The notes: generated from the letters alone by a model not told the origin. Positions 31,100 through 41,248 are shown, counted from the first letter of the stretch. The stretch is 64,000 bases of DNA from Opitutia bacterium (GCA_029252625.1 JAQXBA010000004.1:1-64000), one strand, 5' to 3'. Translations and numbers: made by a program.

Positions 31100-31129
31100 A
31101 TTTCACATTCTCCACTATTTTTTAGATTC

Positions 31130-31879
31130 CTAACTACGCCCGTAGTTCGCCTTACTCAAAAAGCCTGAAAGAGCCGATTCTGCATCCGCATCCAACTCCG
31201 ATGGCTTGCCAAAAAACTTAATGATCCCTTCGTCCAGCCACGCTACAGAGTCGCTTATTTCAAAGACTTCCGGAATATCATGGCTCACCAGTAACGCGGT
31301 AAAGCCAAAACGTTCGCGATAATCCGCAATCATTTCAAATACGCTAAACTTACGCTCCGGGTCCAAGCCTGTTGTGGGCTCATCAAATAACACTACCTGA
31401 GGGTCCGTAATCAACGCACGTGCCAGAGCTACTCGCTTTTTCATTCCACCAGACAACTCGCCGGGATAGCGCTGCGCCGAATTCGTCAGCTCCAAATGCG
31501 CCAGCATCGCGTCGACACGCTCGCGAATTTCCGGCTTTGCCAGGCTCGATGCTTCCAACAATGGCAAGGCCACATTCTCCGCCGCTGTCATAGAATCAAA
31601 CAACGCATTATTCTGAAACATATAGCTAAAAGTCACCGCATCGTTACCCTTTGATCCACGACGACTTTGCGCGATCGGTTGACCATCCAACTCAATCTCA
31701 CCGTAATCAGGTGTCAGTAAATTCGCGATACATTTTAATAGCACCGACTTACCGATACCACTCTTACCAATAATCGTCGTTACCGAAGAACGCGCAACAT
31801 TTAGGTTCACGCCATCGAGCACCTTGACCTCACCAAAATGCTTTTTAAGACCACTGATTTTGAGGAAAACGTCGTCCAT
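31130..31879 (-). CDS. mlaF: MlaF, ABC transporter ATPase
   Basis: The 249-residue ATPase of the phospholipid transporter shows Walker A (GKSGIGKSVLL), the Q-loop (MFQNNALFDSMT), signature LSGGMKKRVALARAL, Walker B (VVLFDEPTTGLDP) and the switch His (LVSHD). The start at 31879 shares one base with the mlaE stop (TAATG). No mlaB gene (STAS partner) is seen. Confidence 0.94.
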   Translation of the reverse strand: MDDVFLKISGLKKHFGEVKVLDGVNLNVARSSVTTIIGKSGIGKSVLLKCIANLLTPDYGEIELDGQPIAQSRRGSKGNDAVTFSYMFQNNALFDSMTAAENVALPLLEASSLAKPEIRERVDAMLAHLELTNSAQRYPGELSGGMKKRVALARALITDPQVVLFDEPTTGLDPERKFSVFEMIADYRERFGFTALLVSHDIPEVFEISDSVAWLDEGIIKFFGKPSELDADAESALSGFLSKANYGRS

Positions 31880-32655
31880 TATAGAAGAAAGGAAGTGATT
31901 AAATAATCGGTCGCAAGTACCATAACGCTCGACCAAACGACTGCCCGGGTTGCTGATTCACTCACGCCGCGCACACCTGGAAATGACGCTTTACGATGCG
32001 TGTTATAACCGCGATAAGTGCAAATTGCGATCGTCACTAAACCAAACACCAATGCCTTGATAAATCCGCCGCGTACATCTGCCCAACTCACAGTCTCAAA
32101 CACACGGTTCCAATAAACACCACTATCCACATGTAACAACAGGCTGCCAGTGACATAGCCACCAAAAATACCGATCAAATCAAATACCGCAGTCAGCATC
32201 GGGAAACAGAATAAAGCTGCCAACAGCCGTGGACCGACTAAATACCCGCGAGGATCAATGCTTAAAGTCTGCAATGCATCGATTTGCTCATCATTGCGCT
32301 GGATACCAAGTTCAGAGGCCATCGCCGAACCCGCCTGTCCGACCACCATCAACGCGGTCAGCACCGGTCCCAGTTCACGAATTAGCGACAGTGCCACCGC
32401 CGTGCCCAATGCTGATTCGCCACCAAATTTAACCAAGGTGTAGTAGAGCTGTAGCCCCATCACCAAGCCGGTAAACAAACCAACAATCGCGACAATTGGG
32501 AAACAGCGCACCCCGATCTCATGCATCGCAACGATCAATTTAGCCGCACGGTTCCGTTGATTAAAGAAACCGCGCATGGCGCCGACTCCAAATAAACTAA
32601 TTTCTCCGAGCTCGTGAACAACGAACAACGCTGAGCGGCCAAATGTGCGTATCAT
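31879..32655 (-). CDS. mlaE: MlaE, phospholipid ABC transporter permease
   Basis: The 258-residue protein has about five hydrophobic segments and the MlaE signatures FTGLVMGLQLYYTL, RELGPVLTALMVVGQAGSAMASELG and LGIQRNDEQIDALQT. It is the first gene of the operon, so its promoter probably lies in 32656-32757, beyond the terminator of the GreA gene. The operon order is mlaE-F-D-C-A. Confidence 0.94.
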   Translation of the reverse strand: MIRTFGRSALFVVHELGEISLFGVGAMRGFFNQRNRAAKLIVAMHEIGVRCFPIVAIVGLFTGLVMGLQLYYTLVKFGGESALGTAVALSLIRELGPVLTALMVVGQAGSAMASELGIQRNDEQIDALQTLSIDPRGYLVGPRLLAALFCFPMLTAVFDLIGIFGGYVTGSLLLHVDSGVYWNRVFETVSWADVRGGFIKALVFGLVTIAICTYRGYNTHRKASFPGVRGVSESATRAVVWSSVMVLATDYLITSFLL

Positions 32656-32757
32656 TTATGATTAAATTCCAGAGGTGTAAATGGATCTATATAACCTGTT
32701 TATGACATTCTTAATGCCCGGTAGTGAAGCGAAAAACAACGATATTCCAGCGATCGA

Positions 32758-32790
32758 TAAAAAAAGCGCCTTCCGGGGAAGGCGCTTTCG
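32758..32790 (-). terminator. Intrinsic terminator of the long GreA gene
   Basis: Read on the minus strand, AAAGCGCCTTCC and GGAAGGCGCTTT form a 12-base stem with almost no loop, followed by a T-run. It lies about 20 bases after the greA-type stop and upstream of mlaE. Confidence 0.9.
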
Positions 32791-32809
32791 TGTATAAAAC
32801 GAAGTCGAA

Positions 32810-34669
32810 TTACTTTTTATCGAGCCAACGAGTGATCTTAAGAATCGTCCACTCTTCCTCGTTGCCGCCAATCTTAGTCGCCGCAGTTGCACCAGGCTCT
32901 TTACCGAGTAACTGCATAGCGAGTGGCGTCTTGTAAGAGAGGATGTCGTTTTTGGGATCACTGTCCCAAGCACCAAGGATCGCATACTTATGCTTCTTGC
33001 CGGTAGAACCTTGCTTCAACTCAACGATGCTGCCGATACCAACATTCTCGGTAGTAGCTTCAGAGAAGTCCGTGACACGAGCACGTGAGAGATCGACTTC
33101 TAGCTCATTCTTGCGCGAGAGCAGCATGTCCTGATCCTGACGAGCCATCTTGTATTCGGAATTTTCTTTTAAATCACCATGCTCACGTGCAGTGACGATC
33201 GCTTGCTTATTTTCAGGAATCTTAGTGGCAATCAAGTCTTCGTATTCCGCCTTTGAAGTGTTGAAGCTCTCTTGCGAGACGATCAATGCATTATCCTCGG
33301 AGGAATCGGCAGACTCACCAGCAAGCAGGCTCTGCACTGTTGGGAACTTTTTAATGAAACGAGCAAGCAAGGACTTCTTAGTCAGTTCCTCGAAGCCCTG
33401 ATTGAGTAACAGTGTTTGGGCAAGATCGCTAGCAGTCTCGACATTTGCATCTGCAAGCAAATCAGGAATCAAATCGACATCATCACTCAATAAGTCACCC
33501 AACGGGATGCGACGTGTACTTGCATTCTGCAACGATTCGTAATCAATCGCGTAGAACATCGCGGCAAGAAGGCGCGGCGTTACTAATGGATGGATAATTG
33601 GGTAGTACTTCTTTGAGTTGCGGTTTTTAACAACCCACAACAGCAGTGGCCCTTTAATCGTTTGTTCGCTGAGCCAACGGTCAAGGCAGAAGCTAATACG
33701 CGCCTGTTGCTCTTGCTCCAATAGAAAGTTAATACATTCACTGGTGAACTTACCGCTCGAGTTGCGCAACAAGTCTTCGACCATTTGCTGCCACTTATCA
33801 GGGTAAGTACGGCGAATTAGATCGAGATAGCGCTTAAAATAAAGCGCTGGCAACTCAGCAGCCAGTTCAGAATAATCACTCGTCGCGTCTAAGATCGACC
33901 CCGAAGACGGATCTAAGCCTTCAACATCTTCGTGAAGATCGCGTGCCAAATTGTTACGCACCCACACACCATGTAGACGGTTGGCTTGGCTTAGACTCTT
34001 CGCATTCTTAATCGCGTCCGTCAGCTCCTCGAGGATCTTTGGCATTTCTTCGCGAACGACTGAAATATTTTCAGACAATGCATACAACTTCTCACCTAGG
34101 AGAATCTTCTGTTTGGAATTCTTGGTGGCATGAAACTGCTCCAAGATCTCTTGCTCAGGCTTCACTGGCTCGTCGCGAAAAATATAAGGATCGGACTTTT
34201 TGATCGGTACACCGATGCGAGGATCCTTAACCAATACCTTCTTAGTCGCAGTCCACCACTTTTTGTATTTGATCGGTCCTATCACCCGAGACAACACACG
34301 CTCAATCTCTGCAGTGGTCATCGCTTGACCGTCTGCGGCGGCGATAATTTCGCACATTAGGTCGCCTGGCTGTTTCTTGATCATTTCATCGATCACATCT
34401 GCCTCGATGCGAGAACGAACCAAGATGTTGTTTGGCTTGAGCACGTCCAACTTGTCCACACAAAATGCGGGCGCCATGGCGTGGCCTTGCTTACCTTCTT
34501 CAAAATCGATAATGATCTTCGCCTCGACGGCGTCGTAATCAACGATTTTGCCGAAACCCCAGCTGCGATGCAGGCAATAATTACCTGAAGCCATGGCTTC
34601 GAGTTTCGCGCGAGCAGAAACAAGTTTTGGATTTTTTTCAATGAGAGCGTCTATGGCCTCTTTGTTCAT
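32810..34669 (-). CDS. greA: GreA-type elongation factor with long N-terminal extension
   Basis: Residues about 461-619 form a complete GreA of normal length. There is a coiled-coil finger whose tip holds the essential acidic residues (AREHGDLKENSEY, D499 and E502), then the FKBP-like domain (GIGSIVELKQGS). The preceding 460 residues are mostly helical (for example LCHRSWGFGKIVDYD-like start, then PIKYKKWWTATKKVL) and unlike GreA. GreA restarts backtracked RNA polymerase by stimulating transcript cleavage. The extension may add an RNA-polymerase or nucleic-acid contact; its role is unknown. Confidence 0.88.
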   Translation of the reverse strand: MNKEAIDALIEKNPKLVSARAKLEAMASGNYCLHRSWGFGKIVDYDAVEAKIIIDFEEGKQGHAMAPAFCVDKLDVLKPNNILVRSRIEADVIDEMIKKQPGDLMCEIIAAADGQAMTTAEIERVLSRVIGPIKYKKWWTATKKVLVKDPRIGVPIKKSDPYIFRDEPVKPEQEILEQFHATKNSKQKILLGEKLYALSENISVVREEMPKILEELTDAIKNAKSLSQANRLHGVWVRNNLARDLHEDVEGLDPSSGSILDATSDYSELAAELPALYFKRYLDLIRRTYPDKWQQMVEDLLRNSSGKFTSECINFLLEQEQQARISFCLDRWLSEQTIKGPLLLWVVKNRNSKKYYPIIHPLVTPRLLAAMFYAIDYESLQNASTRRIPLGDLLSDDVDLIPDLLADANVETASDLAQTLLLNQGFEELTKKSLLARFIKKFPTVQSLLAGESADSSEDNALIVSQESFNTSKAEYEDLIATKIPENKQAIVTAREHGDLKENSEYKMARQDQDMLLSRKNELEVDLSRARVTDFSEATTENVGIGSIVELKQGSTGKKHKYAILGAWDSDPKNDILSYKTPLAMQLLGKEPGATAATKIGGNEEEWTILKITRWLDKK

Positions 34670-34732
34670 AATATATTGCGAATGCTGTTCTTTTAAGTCG
34701 TAAACGTTGAAATATGCACAGTTTATTTACCA

Positions 34733-36028
34733 ATGAGAAGTATTAAGTTCAACTTATCTACAGCCAACGCCAGCGCTTGGGACGGAGCCGTCACACTCAC
34801 CGAAGCCTACCTCACTGAAAACATTAAGGCGAATCAACTCCTAGAGCGCTTGCCAGAGAGCTTTTCAGGCGAACGCAGAGCGACTTGCCAGTCGTTATTT
34901 TTGGGTGCACTGCGGCATGGCCACCGAGTTCAGCATGCACTTCAGCCGTTTATTCGACAGAAACCTCGCGCACTGATCGAGGCAATTTTCCTCGTAGCTG
35001 GCTTTGAAATACTCTCGAACCCCTCAGAAAAGCACCCCAAAATTGTGCACCATGCGGTCGAGCGCAGTAAAACCCAAGCCGCACAATCCGAGTCTGGCCT
35101 ACTCAATGCAGTACTACGTAAATTACCCGAAGCGCTCGATACGACCCACCCGAGCAATCGACCCGACGCCCATTTTAGCACTCCGAAATGGTTATTCAAA
35201 CGCTGGAATAAAGAATTTGGACCGCCCACTGCGATTAAACTGATGGAATGGAATCAACGTATTCCAGCCACTTATCTCAAGCTCTACGATACACCCAGTG
35301 AACTTCCAAAGGGGCTTGAACCCACACAATGGGATCAATTCTACAAGGTTTCAGCTGCGGCATCGTGGAAAGAAGACCTGCATCCACTGCTTAATAAAGG
35401 GAATGCTTACGTCAAAGACCCTTCAACTCGCCTTGCCCCTGGTCTGCTCGCCCCTAAAAAAGGCGACGACGTGCTCGATCTGTGTGCGGCTCCAGGCGGC
35501 AAAGCTTACGACATCGCCCACCTTATGCAGCTCGAAGGCCATATTGTAGCACTCGACTTGCCAGGTAATCGTATCCAACGACTCAGTGAAAACCTCGAGC
35601 ACCTCGCGACCGCTACACTAAAGTGTACCATCCTCGAAGGCGACTTACTCGAACTTGATCCTGTGGCCTTCGAAGAGCAAGGCCTACCGGTGCATTATGA
35701 CGCCGTTATGCTTGACGCCCCCTGCTCTAACACCGGTGTCATTCAGCGCCGAACCGACGTTAAATGGCGCCTGCGCGGCAAGGACGTTAGCAACTGCGCC
35801 TTCCTGCAAAAGCAACTGCTCGCAGCCGCCTCACGATGCGTCAAACCCGGCGGACGACTGGTCTACAGTACTTGCAGTATCGAAACAGACGAAAACCAAG
35901 AAGTCGTCGATGCCTTCCTAAGCTCCGCTGCAGGTGAGCGATTCTCGCTTAAAGACAGTGCAATTAGTCTGCCATGGGAAACCGGACACGATGGTGCCGG
36001 CGCATTCCTGCTGATTGCTGAAGCGTAA
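34733..36028 (+). CDS. rsmB: RsmB-type 16S rRNA m5C methyltransferase
   Basis: The 431-residue protein has an N-terminal NusB-like helical domain (residues about 15-140) and a C-terminal RNA m5C methyltransferase domain. SAM-binding motif I is DLCAAPGGKAYDIA. The two Cys motifs are LDAPCSNTG and VYSTCSIETDEN, the second normally holding the nucleophile. This matches RsmB (C967 of 16S rRNA). It lies divergent from the GreA gene, with its ATG 64 bases beyond that gene's start. Confidence 0.92.
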   Translation: MRSIKFNLSTANASAWDGAVTLTEAYLTENIKANQLLERLPESFSGERRATCQSLFLGALRHGHRVQHALQPFIRQKPRALIEAIFLVAGFEILSNPSEKHPKIVHHAVERSKTQAAQSESGLLNAVLRKLPEALDTTHPSNRPDAHFSTPKWLFKRWNKEFGPPTAIKLMEWNQRIPATYLKLYDTPSELPKGLEPTQWDQFYKVSAAASWKEDLHPLLNKGNAYVKDPSTRLAPGLLAPKKGDDVLDLCAAPGGKAYDIAHLMQLEGHIVALDLPGNRIQRLSENLEHLATATLKCTILEGDLLELDPVAFEEQGLPVHYDAVMLDAPCSNTGVIQRRTDVKWRLRGKDVSNCAFLQKQLLAAASRCVKPGGRLVYSTCSIETDENQEVVDAFLSSAAGERFSLKDSAISLPWETGHDGAGAFLLIAEA

Positions 36029-36050
36029 ATCGACAAATCGACAAATCGAC
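36027..36050. repeat. Triplicate 8-mer AAATCGAC
   Basis: Three perfect tandem copies of AAATCGAC start at the last bases of rsmB and cover its stop codon. Too short to be more than a local slippage tract. Confidence 0.7.
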
Positions 36051-36225
36051 TTAACCATCTAACTTCAACACGTCTCTGCAGAGGCGCCGACTAGGTTGCG
36101 TTCGCACCAGCGCTGGAGCGCTAGACACTGCGGACCATTGTAGATAAGAGACTTTGACACAGATATCCACAAATGGCTCGGTAAAAACCCACACAATTGT
36201 TAACCAGAACTCCTCGATGCTCAAA

Positions 36226-37626
36226 CTACTTCTGCGAGTAGAAATCGTCGATTTTCTGCGACACGTCGCGATAACTGATATCAGCTCCATAAAGTGCTTT
36301 AAACTCAACCATCGCTTTATCCATGTCGCCCTGCGCTTCGTAGCAAGAACCGAGTTCGTACAGCACGTCCTTCTTCTGCTCAGTGATACCCGAAATTTCA
36401 GACTTGGCTAAGTTCAGTTGCTCGGCAGCAAGATCAGAGAAGCCCTTTACTTTATAAGCCTTACCAAGAAGAATTAACGCATTAATACGCACCTTAGGGC
36501 TACGTTGTGCGAGTTGAAGCTCTTTAATCGCCTTATCTGTTTCGCCTTCAGCATGATAAAGTTCGCCCAGTTCGTAGCGGTAGCTAAATTCATTTGGGTA
36601 GCGCTGAACGATATCTTCAGCCTGAGCGAGACGAAAGACACGTTCATCGTGGCGCAGCGCTTCGAGCGCACTCTTAAGCTCCACGCTCTCTGGATTTGCC
36701 TCAAGCTCCTCCTCCTTAGCAGTGATTGCATGCGCCATTTTCTCATGCTTGAGCGTGACTTCGAGCCGCTCCAGATTGACGTCCGCACTTCCTGCCTCAA
36801 GTTGGCGGGCCTTACCGATCCACTCCAACGCATCATCAAACTCTCCGAGCTTGCGATAATTGCTGAAAATCTCGCGATAAAAATTGATATTGCCGGGTTG
36901 CTCAGCAACAGAAACCTTCGCATCGGCAATCATTGAACGCAAGCCAGCATCACCAGTCTTTGCGCGACCCGCTTGCTCCAACCGCTGCGCCTCTTCTTCG
37001 TCCTTAAGCTTATCACGGAAGCTTTGGTCTTCTTCCCATTTGCCCTTATTAATCGACTGCTCGACCGACGCCTTCTTGATCAACGACTGAATTTCGTCGT
37101 CTGCGGGATGCGCGTGATACGCAGCATCCCCGATACGAATCGCCTCCTCACTTTTACCGATAGTTATATAGGCAGACATGAGCGCTTTAATATTTTCCGC
37201 ATTGCCGGGCTCGATCTTACGAATTTCCTCATAAGCGAAGGCCATCGTCTCAAGTAATCCCAATGCTTCAGCAGCCGCACCGACCACTTTGTGGGCAGCG
37301 ACATTCGAAGCATTTGCATTCAACATCTGCTCTGCTGAAACCAATGCCTCAGCAGGATTCTTTTTGATCTTCGCATCGCTGCCCATCAAAAATGGGATGT
37401 TAGTCACCTTTGAGATGAAACCACCCAATCCTTTATTCTTCCCAGCAGTGACGCGTTGTTGTGCTTGGCGAAGAATCTTACGCGCATCCAAACATTCTGG
37501 GTGGCGAGTGAGGATGTTTAGCATGATGTCGACTGCGTAAGAAGGATTCTTATCCACCGCTTTGCGGGCGTTTTCAATCTGCTTCTGAAGGCGAGGGTCG
37601 AGGTTCTTGAGTGCTACTTCTTCCAT
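36226..37626 (-). CDS. TPR-repeat protein
   Basis: The 466-residue soluble protein consists mostly of TPR units (for example YRYELGELYHAEGETDKAIKE and VLYELGSCYEAQGDMDKAMVE). The middle (residues about 195-235) is a charged, Glu/Lys-rich coiled coil. No signal peptide is seen. The start at 37626 (MEEVALK) is preferred to one 30 bases upstream. It follows glmM on the same strand by 40 bases. A scaffolding role is likely, partner unknown. Confidence 0.8.
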   Translation of the reverse strand: MEEVALKNLDPRLQKQIENARKAVDKNPSYAVDIMLNILTRHPECLDARKILRQAQQRVTAGKNKGLGGFISKVTNIPFLMGSDAKIKKNPAEALVSAEQMLNANASNVAAHKVVGAAAEALGLLETMAFAYEEIRKIEPGNAENIKALMSAYITIGKSEEAIRIGDAAYHAHPADDEIQSLIKKASVEQSINKGKWEEDQSFRDKLKDEEEAQRLEQAGRAKTGDAGLRSMIADAKVSVAEQPGNINFYREIFSNYRKLGEFDDALEWIGKARQLEAGSADVNLERLEVTLKHEKMAHAITAKEEELEANPESVELKSALEALRHDERVFRLAQAEDIVQRYPNEFSYRYELGELYHAEGETDKAIKELQLAQRSPKVRINALILLGKAYKVKGFSDLAAEQLNLAKSEISGITEQKKDVLYELGSCYEAQGDMDKAMVEFKALYGADISYRDVSQKIDDFYSQK

Positions 37627-37666
37627 AATATTAAATCTATATTTTTGCGCGTTCAAACAGGGGCGA

Positions 37667-39019
37667 TCAACGAACGATTACATCCAAATCGCAAATAACA
37701 GCTTTTTCCAAGTCTTTTAATCCAGCAACCACAATCGCTTCATCCTTACCCTCGACCAATAAGCGCAACTTCGGCTCCGTCCCTGAATAACGAATCAGCA
37801 CACGACCATCTTCACCGAAGTCCTGCTCAATTGCTGCGACTGCAGAGCTGAGTGTTTTCAGTGACGCCAATGGTTTCTTTTCTACGACAGAAAGATTCAA
37901 GGTTGCTTGCGGGAACAAGCCTATTTCTTGGCGCAATTCAGACAACGGCTTATTGGTCTTGCGCATTAAATCGATCAACTTAATCGCAGCCAGAAGGCCA
38001 TCACCCGTAGTCGCAAAATCCGAGAAAATAATATGGCCAGAGGATTCACCGCCGACATTCGAACCGATCTCTCGCATCTTCTGCGCGACATTACGATCAC
38101 CTACATCGGTCCGTTCAACCCTGCCGCCGGCATCGCGCACCGCATGATCGAGACCAAGATTACTTTGTATAGTTGCAACAAGCGTATCACTTTTGAGTGC
38201 CCCCGAGCGCAACGCGTAGACTGCAAATAGACCGAGCAAGACATCTCCATCCACCACTGCGCCCGCCTCATCGCAAACAACCAAACGATCAGCATCGCCA
38301 TCATGGGCAATACCTAGCTTCGCACCGTGCTTGACGACGGCCGCACCGAGAAGTTCAGGATGCTCGCTCCCGACGTCTTGATTAATATTCTCACCATCTG
38401 GATTGTCTCCAATCAAAATAAGCTCCGCTCCCCAACGCGCAAACACCGCCGGAGTCGTCTCACTACCCGCGCCATTCGCAAGATCGAGTACAATCTTCCA
38501 GCCCGACAGGCAATCCTGATCCATTAACGACCGCGCATAGTTAATATAACAAGCGGCGGCATCCATAGGATACGATTTAGCCATCGGCAAATCAGCTGCT
38601 GCCGACGGCTCAGAATCGAGCAATGCTTCAATACGAGCCTCCTCGGCGTCATCGAATTTACAGCCACGACCGTCAAACAGCTTGATGCCATTGTCTGAGG
38701 CTGGATTGTGCGACGCCGTCACGGCGATACCAATATCGGCCTGCTGCTTCAACAAAGACTGCGCAATTGATGGCGTGGGCACGATCCCAAGATCATACAC
38801 ATAAACGCCATGTTGATTGAGCCCCTGTATTAGAGCACCGCTCAGCTCAGGCCCACTTAGGCGCGTATCTCGCCCAATCACTGCATTTAATGGCAGCTCT
38901 GGTTTGAGCTGCTTCAAATAACGTCCTAAGGCCGAGCCCAAACGATACGCCACATCAGGATTAATTAAATCACCACCGACAGGACCACGGATGCCATCTG
39001 TTCCAAAATATTTACCCAT
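37667..39019 (-). CDS. glmM: Phosphoglucosamine mutase
   Basis: The 450-residue enzyme converts glucosamine-6-P to glucosamine-1-P for UDP-GlcNAc, hence peptidoglycan and lipid A. Hallmarks are KYFGTDGIRGPVG at the N-terminus, the phosphoserine loop TASHNPASDNGIKLF, the Mg loop AHDGDADRLV, the sugar loop GGESSGHII and the phosphate loop RYSGTEPKLRLL. The start at 39019 (MGKYFG) fits the family. It starts 17 bases after the trpD stop. Confidence 0.96.
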   Translation of the reverse strand: MGKYFGTDGIRGPVGGDLINPDVAYRLGSALGRYLKQLKPELPLNAVIGRDTRLSGPELSGALIQGLNQHGVYVYDLGIVPTPSIAQSLLKQQADIGIAVTASHNPASDNGIKLFDGRGCKFDDAEEARIEALLDSEPSAAADLPMAKSYPMDAAACYINYARSLMDQDCLSGWKIVLDLANGAGSETTPAVFARWGAELILIGDNPDGENINQDVGSEHPELLGAAVVKHGAKLGIAHDGDADRLVVCDEAGAVVDGDVLLGLFAVYALRSGALKSDTLVATIQSNLGLDHAVRDAGGRVERTDVGDRNVAQKMREIGSNVGGESSGHIIFSDFATTGDGLLAAIKLIDLMRKTNKPLSELRQEIGLFPQATLNLSVVEKKPLASLKTLSSAVAAIEQDFGEDGRVLIRYSGTEPKLRLLVEGKDEAIVVAGLKDLEKAVICDLDVIVR

Positions 39020-39036
39020 AATAATACTCCTCAAAC

Positions 39037-40113
39037 TTAACCTTTTTTATAAAATACACGCACACGTTCGAGCCATGCCTCAGCCGCGCCACTCTCTAAA
39101 GTCTCACGCGCCTGCTCCACTCCACCAGCCACATCCAGCGCCGCACCCGCAACCCACAGTGCCGCCCCCGCATTAAACAGAACACTGTCTCGTAAACCAG
39201 TGGGCACCGAATCGGCAGCGCCACTTAATAAAGCATGCATCGTGGCTAAATTCTCGGCAACATCGCCACCGTTTAAATCAGAAAACTCACAGGCACTCAG
39301 GCCAGCATCCACCGGACTCAGGCTCTTCGGGATCGACGCTAAAGCGCCAAAGCCCGCTACAAAATTCTGTCCCGCACAGCTCAACTCATCCAATGCGCTG
39401 CCCTTTTGAGGCCGCCCATGCGCCACCATTCCTGCCGACAATCCGAGCTCACCCAGCGCATCTGCCAACGGTTGCACCCAATCTTCAGAAAACACGCCCA
39501 GCAATTGATGTGCAGGTCGCCCAGGGTTAATCAAAGGCCCCAGTAGATTAAAAATCGTGCGTTGTCCCTCCTCAGCCAGCGCACGACGCACCGGCATAAT
39601 TTCCTTAAACGCAGGATGATACGCTGGCGCAAAAAAGAAACCGAAATTCAACTCACGCAGCGACTCGCGCAACATCTCATGCGGCGCATCCAGCCGAATA
39701 CCGAGCGCTTCCATTAAATCCGCGCTGCCACACTTTGACGTAATTGAGCGATTGCCATGCTTAAACACAGGCACGCCCGCCGCAGCCACCACGAACGATA
39801 CCGCTGTCGAAATATTAAACGTGCCCGAACCATCGCCGCCCGTGCCACACACATCGATCGCACGACTCGCCCACTCTTCGACGCCAGGATTCACAGCATG
39901 CTCGCGAAAGGCATGTGCAAACGCGGCCACCTCCGTCGCCGTCTCGCACTTCTGCGCCAAGGCCAGCAAACATTCGCGTTTTGTAGTCGCAGATACATCT
40001 GGCCGAATCAAAAGTTCGGCTACTACGGTCGCCTGATCGGCCTCAAGGTCAACGCCTGCGGTTAGACTTTCTGTAAATGATTCGAGTGCTTGCATATTAA
40101 GAGGATAACCCAT
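39037..40113 (-). CDS. trpD: Anthranilate phosphoribosyltransferase
   Basis: The 358-residue enzyme joins anthranilate to PRPP in tryptophan synthesis. It has the PRPP loop CGTGGDGSGTFNISTA, the signature KHGNRSITSKCGSADLMEALG and FNLLGPLINP. An AGGAAG ribosome-site-like motif upstream supports the ATG at 40113; the next ATG at 40095 is also possible. No other trp gene is next to it. It heads a trpD-glmM-TPR run. Confidence 0.94.
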   Translation of the reverse strand: MGYPLNMQALESFTESLTAGVDLEADQATVVAELLIRPDVSATTKRECLLALAQKCETATEVAAFAHAFREHAVNPGVEEWASRAIDVCGTGGDGSGTFNISTAVSFVVAAAGVPVFKHGNRSITSKCGSADLMEALGIRLDAPHEMLRESLRELNFGFFFAPAYHPAFKEIMPVRRALAEEGQRTIFNLLGPLINPGRPAHQLLGVFSEDWVQPLADALGELGLSAGMVAHGRPQKGSALDELSCAGQNFVAGFGALASIPKSLSPVDAGLSACEFSDLNGGDVAENLATMHALLSGAADSVPTGLRDSVLFNAGAALWVAGAALDVAGGVEQARETLESGAAEAWLERVRVFYKKG

Positions 40114-40231
40114 GGAAAGCAAAGACTTCCTAGTTGAATCTCAAGCTAAAAGCCGACTTCCAGCATAATAGAAAATCTCCGCAACTCACATTACGCCTTC
40201 CATTAGTAGCAAATCCAATTAGCTTGCCACG

Positions 40232-41248
40232 ATGCTACGAACTGGAACTCTAATCCTAGCCCTTTATTTAATGATCGGCTCGCTCGCACATGGTACTGAA
40301 TCAAGCATCGCCGCTCCCCAGCAAGGACTCTCAAGCTCTGAAGGCTTAAGCTATTCGGACGCCGTGATCCTCGGGCTGGTCGAAGGTCTGACCGAATACC
40401 TGCCCGTTTCCTCCACCGGCCACCTCATTATTGCCAACGCACTGCTCGGCCTTGATGGCGACGCACCGATGACTGACCAGAACGGTGAGCCAATCCTAGT
40501 CGATGACGACACCGGCAAGCTTCGCCCCTACACTATCGGCGACGCCGCTTATGCTTATGTGATCGTCATCCAAGCTGGTGCCATCGTCGCCGTGGTGCTG
40601 CTCTACTGGCGCACTATTCTAACTCTGATCCTAGGCTGTCTCGGTAAAGACCGCAAAGGCCTCAAGCTTGCGATCAACCTGATTGCCGCCTTCATACCCG
40701 CCGCCGTGCTCGGTCTCCTACTCAACGACCTGATCGAATCCGCACTCGGCAACAATACCTTTGCCGTCGCCAGTGCCCTCATCGTCGGCGCCTTCGTGAT
40801 GCTCATAGTCGAGCGTTGGCGTCAACACGGCAACAAAGGTGCCGTGCCGCCCGAAGACGGACCTGACCTCACCGAGCTCACCGTCGGCAAGTCGGTGATG
40901 ATTGGCTTTTTCCAATGCTTTGCCATGTGGCCTGGCACCAGTCGCTCGATGGCGACCATCGTCGGCGGCTATCTCGCCGGACTGTCGCCCGCACACGCCG
41001 CGGAGTTTAGTTTTCTGCTGGGGCTCATCACGCTCAGCGCCGCCTCTGCTTATAAATTCCTAACCGACGGCTCCGAAATGCTCGCCGCACTCAATATCGG
41101 CCCCGTCCTAGTCGGTTGTATCGTCGCCTTCGTCGCCGCGGCACTGGCGGTTAAGTGGCTGGTCGGCTATCTTAGTAAGCACGGCCTAGCAGTCTTCGCA
41201 TGGTATCGTATTGCTCTAGCGATCGCGATCTTTGCAATGATGAAATAG
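40232..41248 (+). CDS. uppP: Undecaprenyl-diphosphatase UppP
   Basis: The 338-residue membrane phosphatase recycles undecaprenyl pyrophosphate. The two active-site motifs are LGLVEGLTEYLPVSSTGH and WPGTSRSMATI. It is longer than the usual 265-280 residues. There is an N-terminal hydrophobic extension (residues about 1-25) and an inserted acidic loop (GDAPMTDQNGEPILVDDDTGK) after the first motif. Both are compatible with function. Confidence 0.93.
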   Translation: MLRTGTLILALYLMIGSLAHGTESSIAAPQQGLSSSEGLSYSDAVILGLVEGLTEYLPVSSTGHLIIANALLGLDGDAPMTDQNGEPILVDDDTGKLRPYTIGDAAYAYVIVIQAGAIVAVVLLYWRTILTLILGCLGKDRKGLKLAINLIAAFIPAAVLGLLLNDLIESALGNNTFAVASALIVGAFVMLIVERWRQHGNKGAVPPEDGPDLTELTVGKSVMIGFFQCFAMWPGTSRSMATIVGGYLAGLSPAHAAEFSFLLGLITLSAASAYKFLTDGSEMLAALNIGPVLVGCIVAFVAAALAVKWLVGYLSKHGLAVFAWYRIALAIAIFAMMK

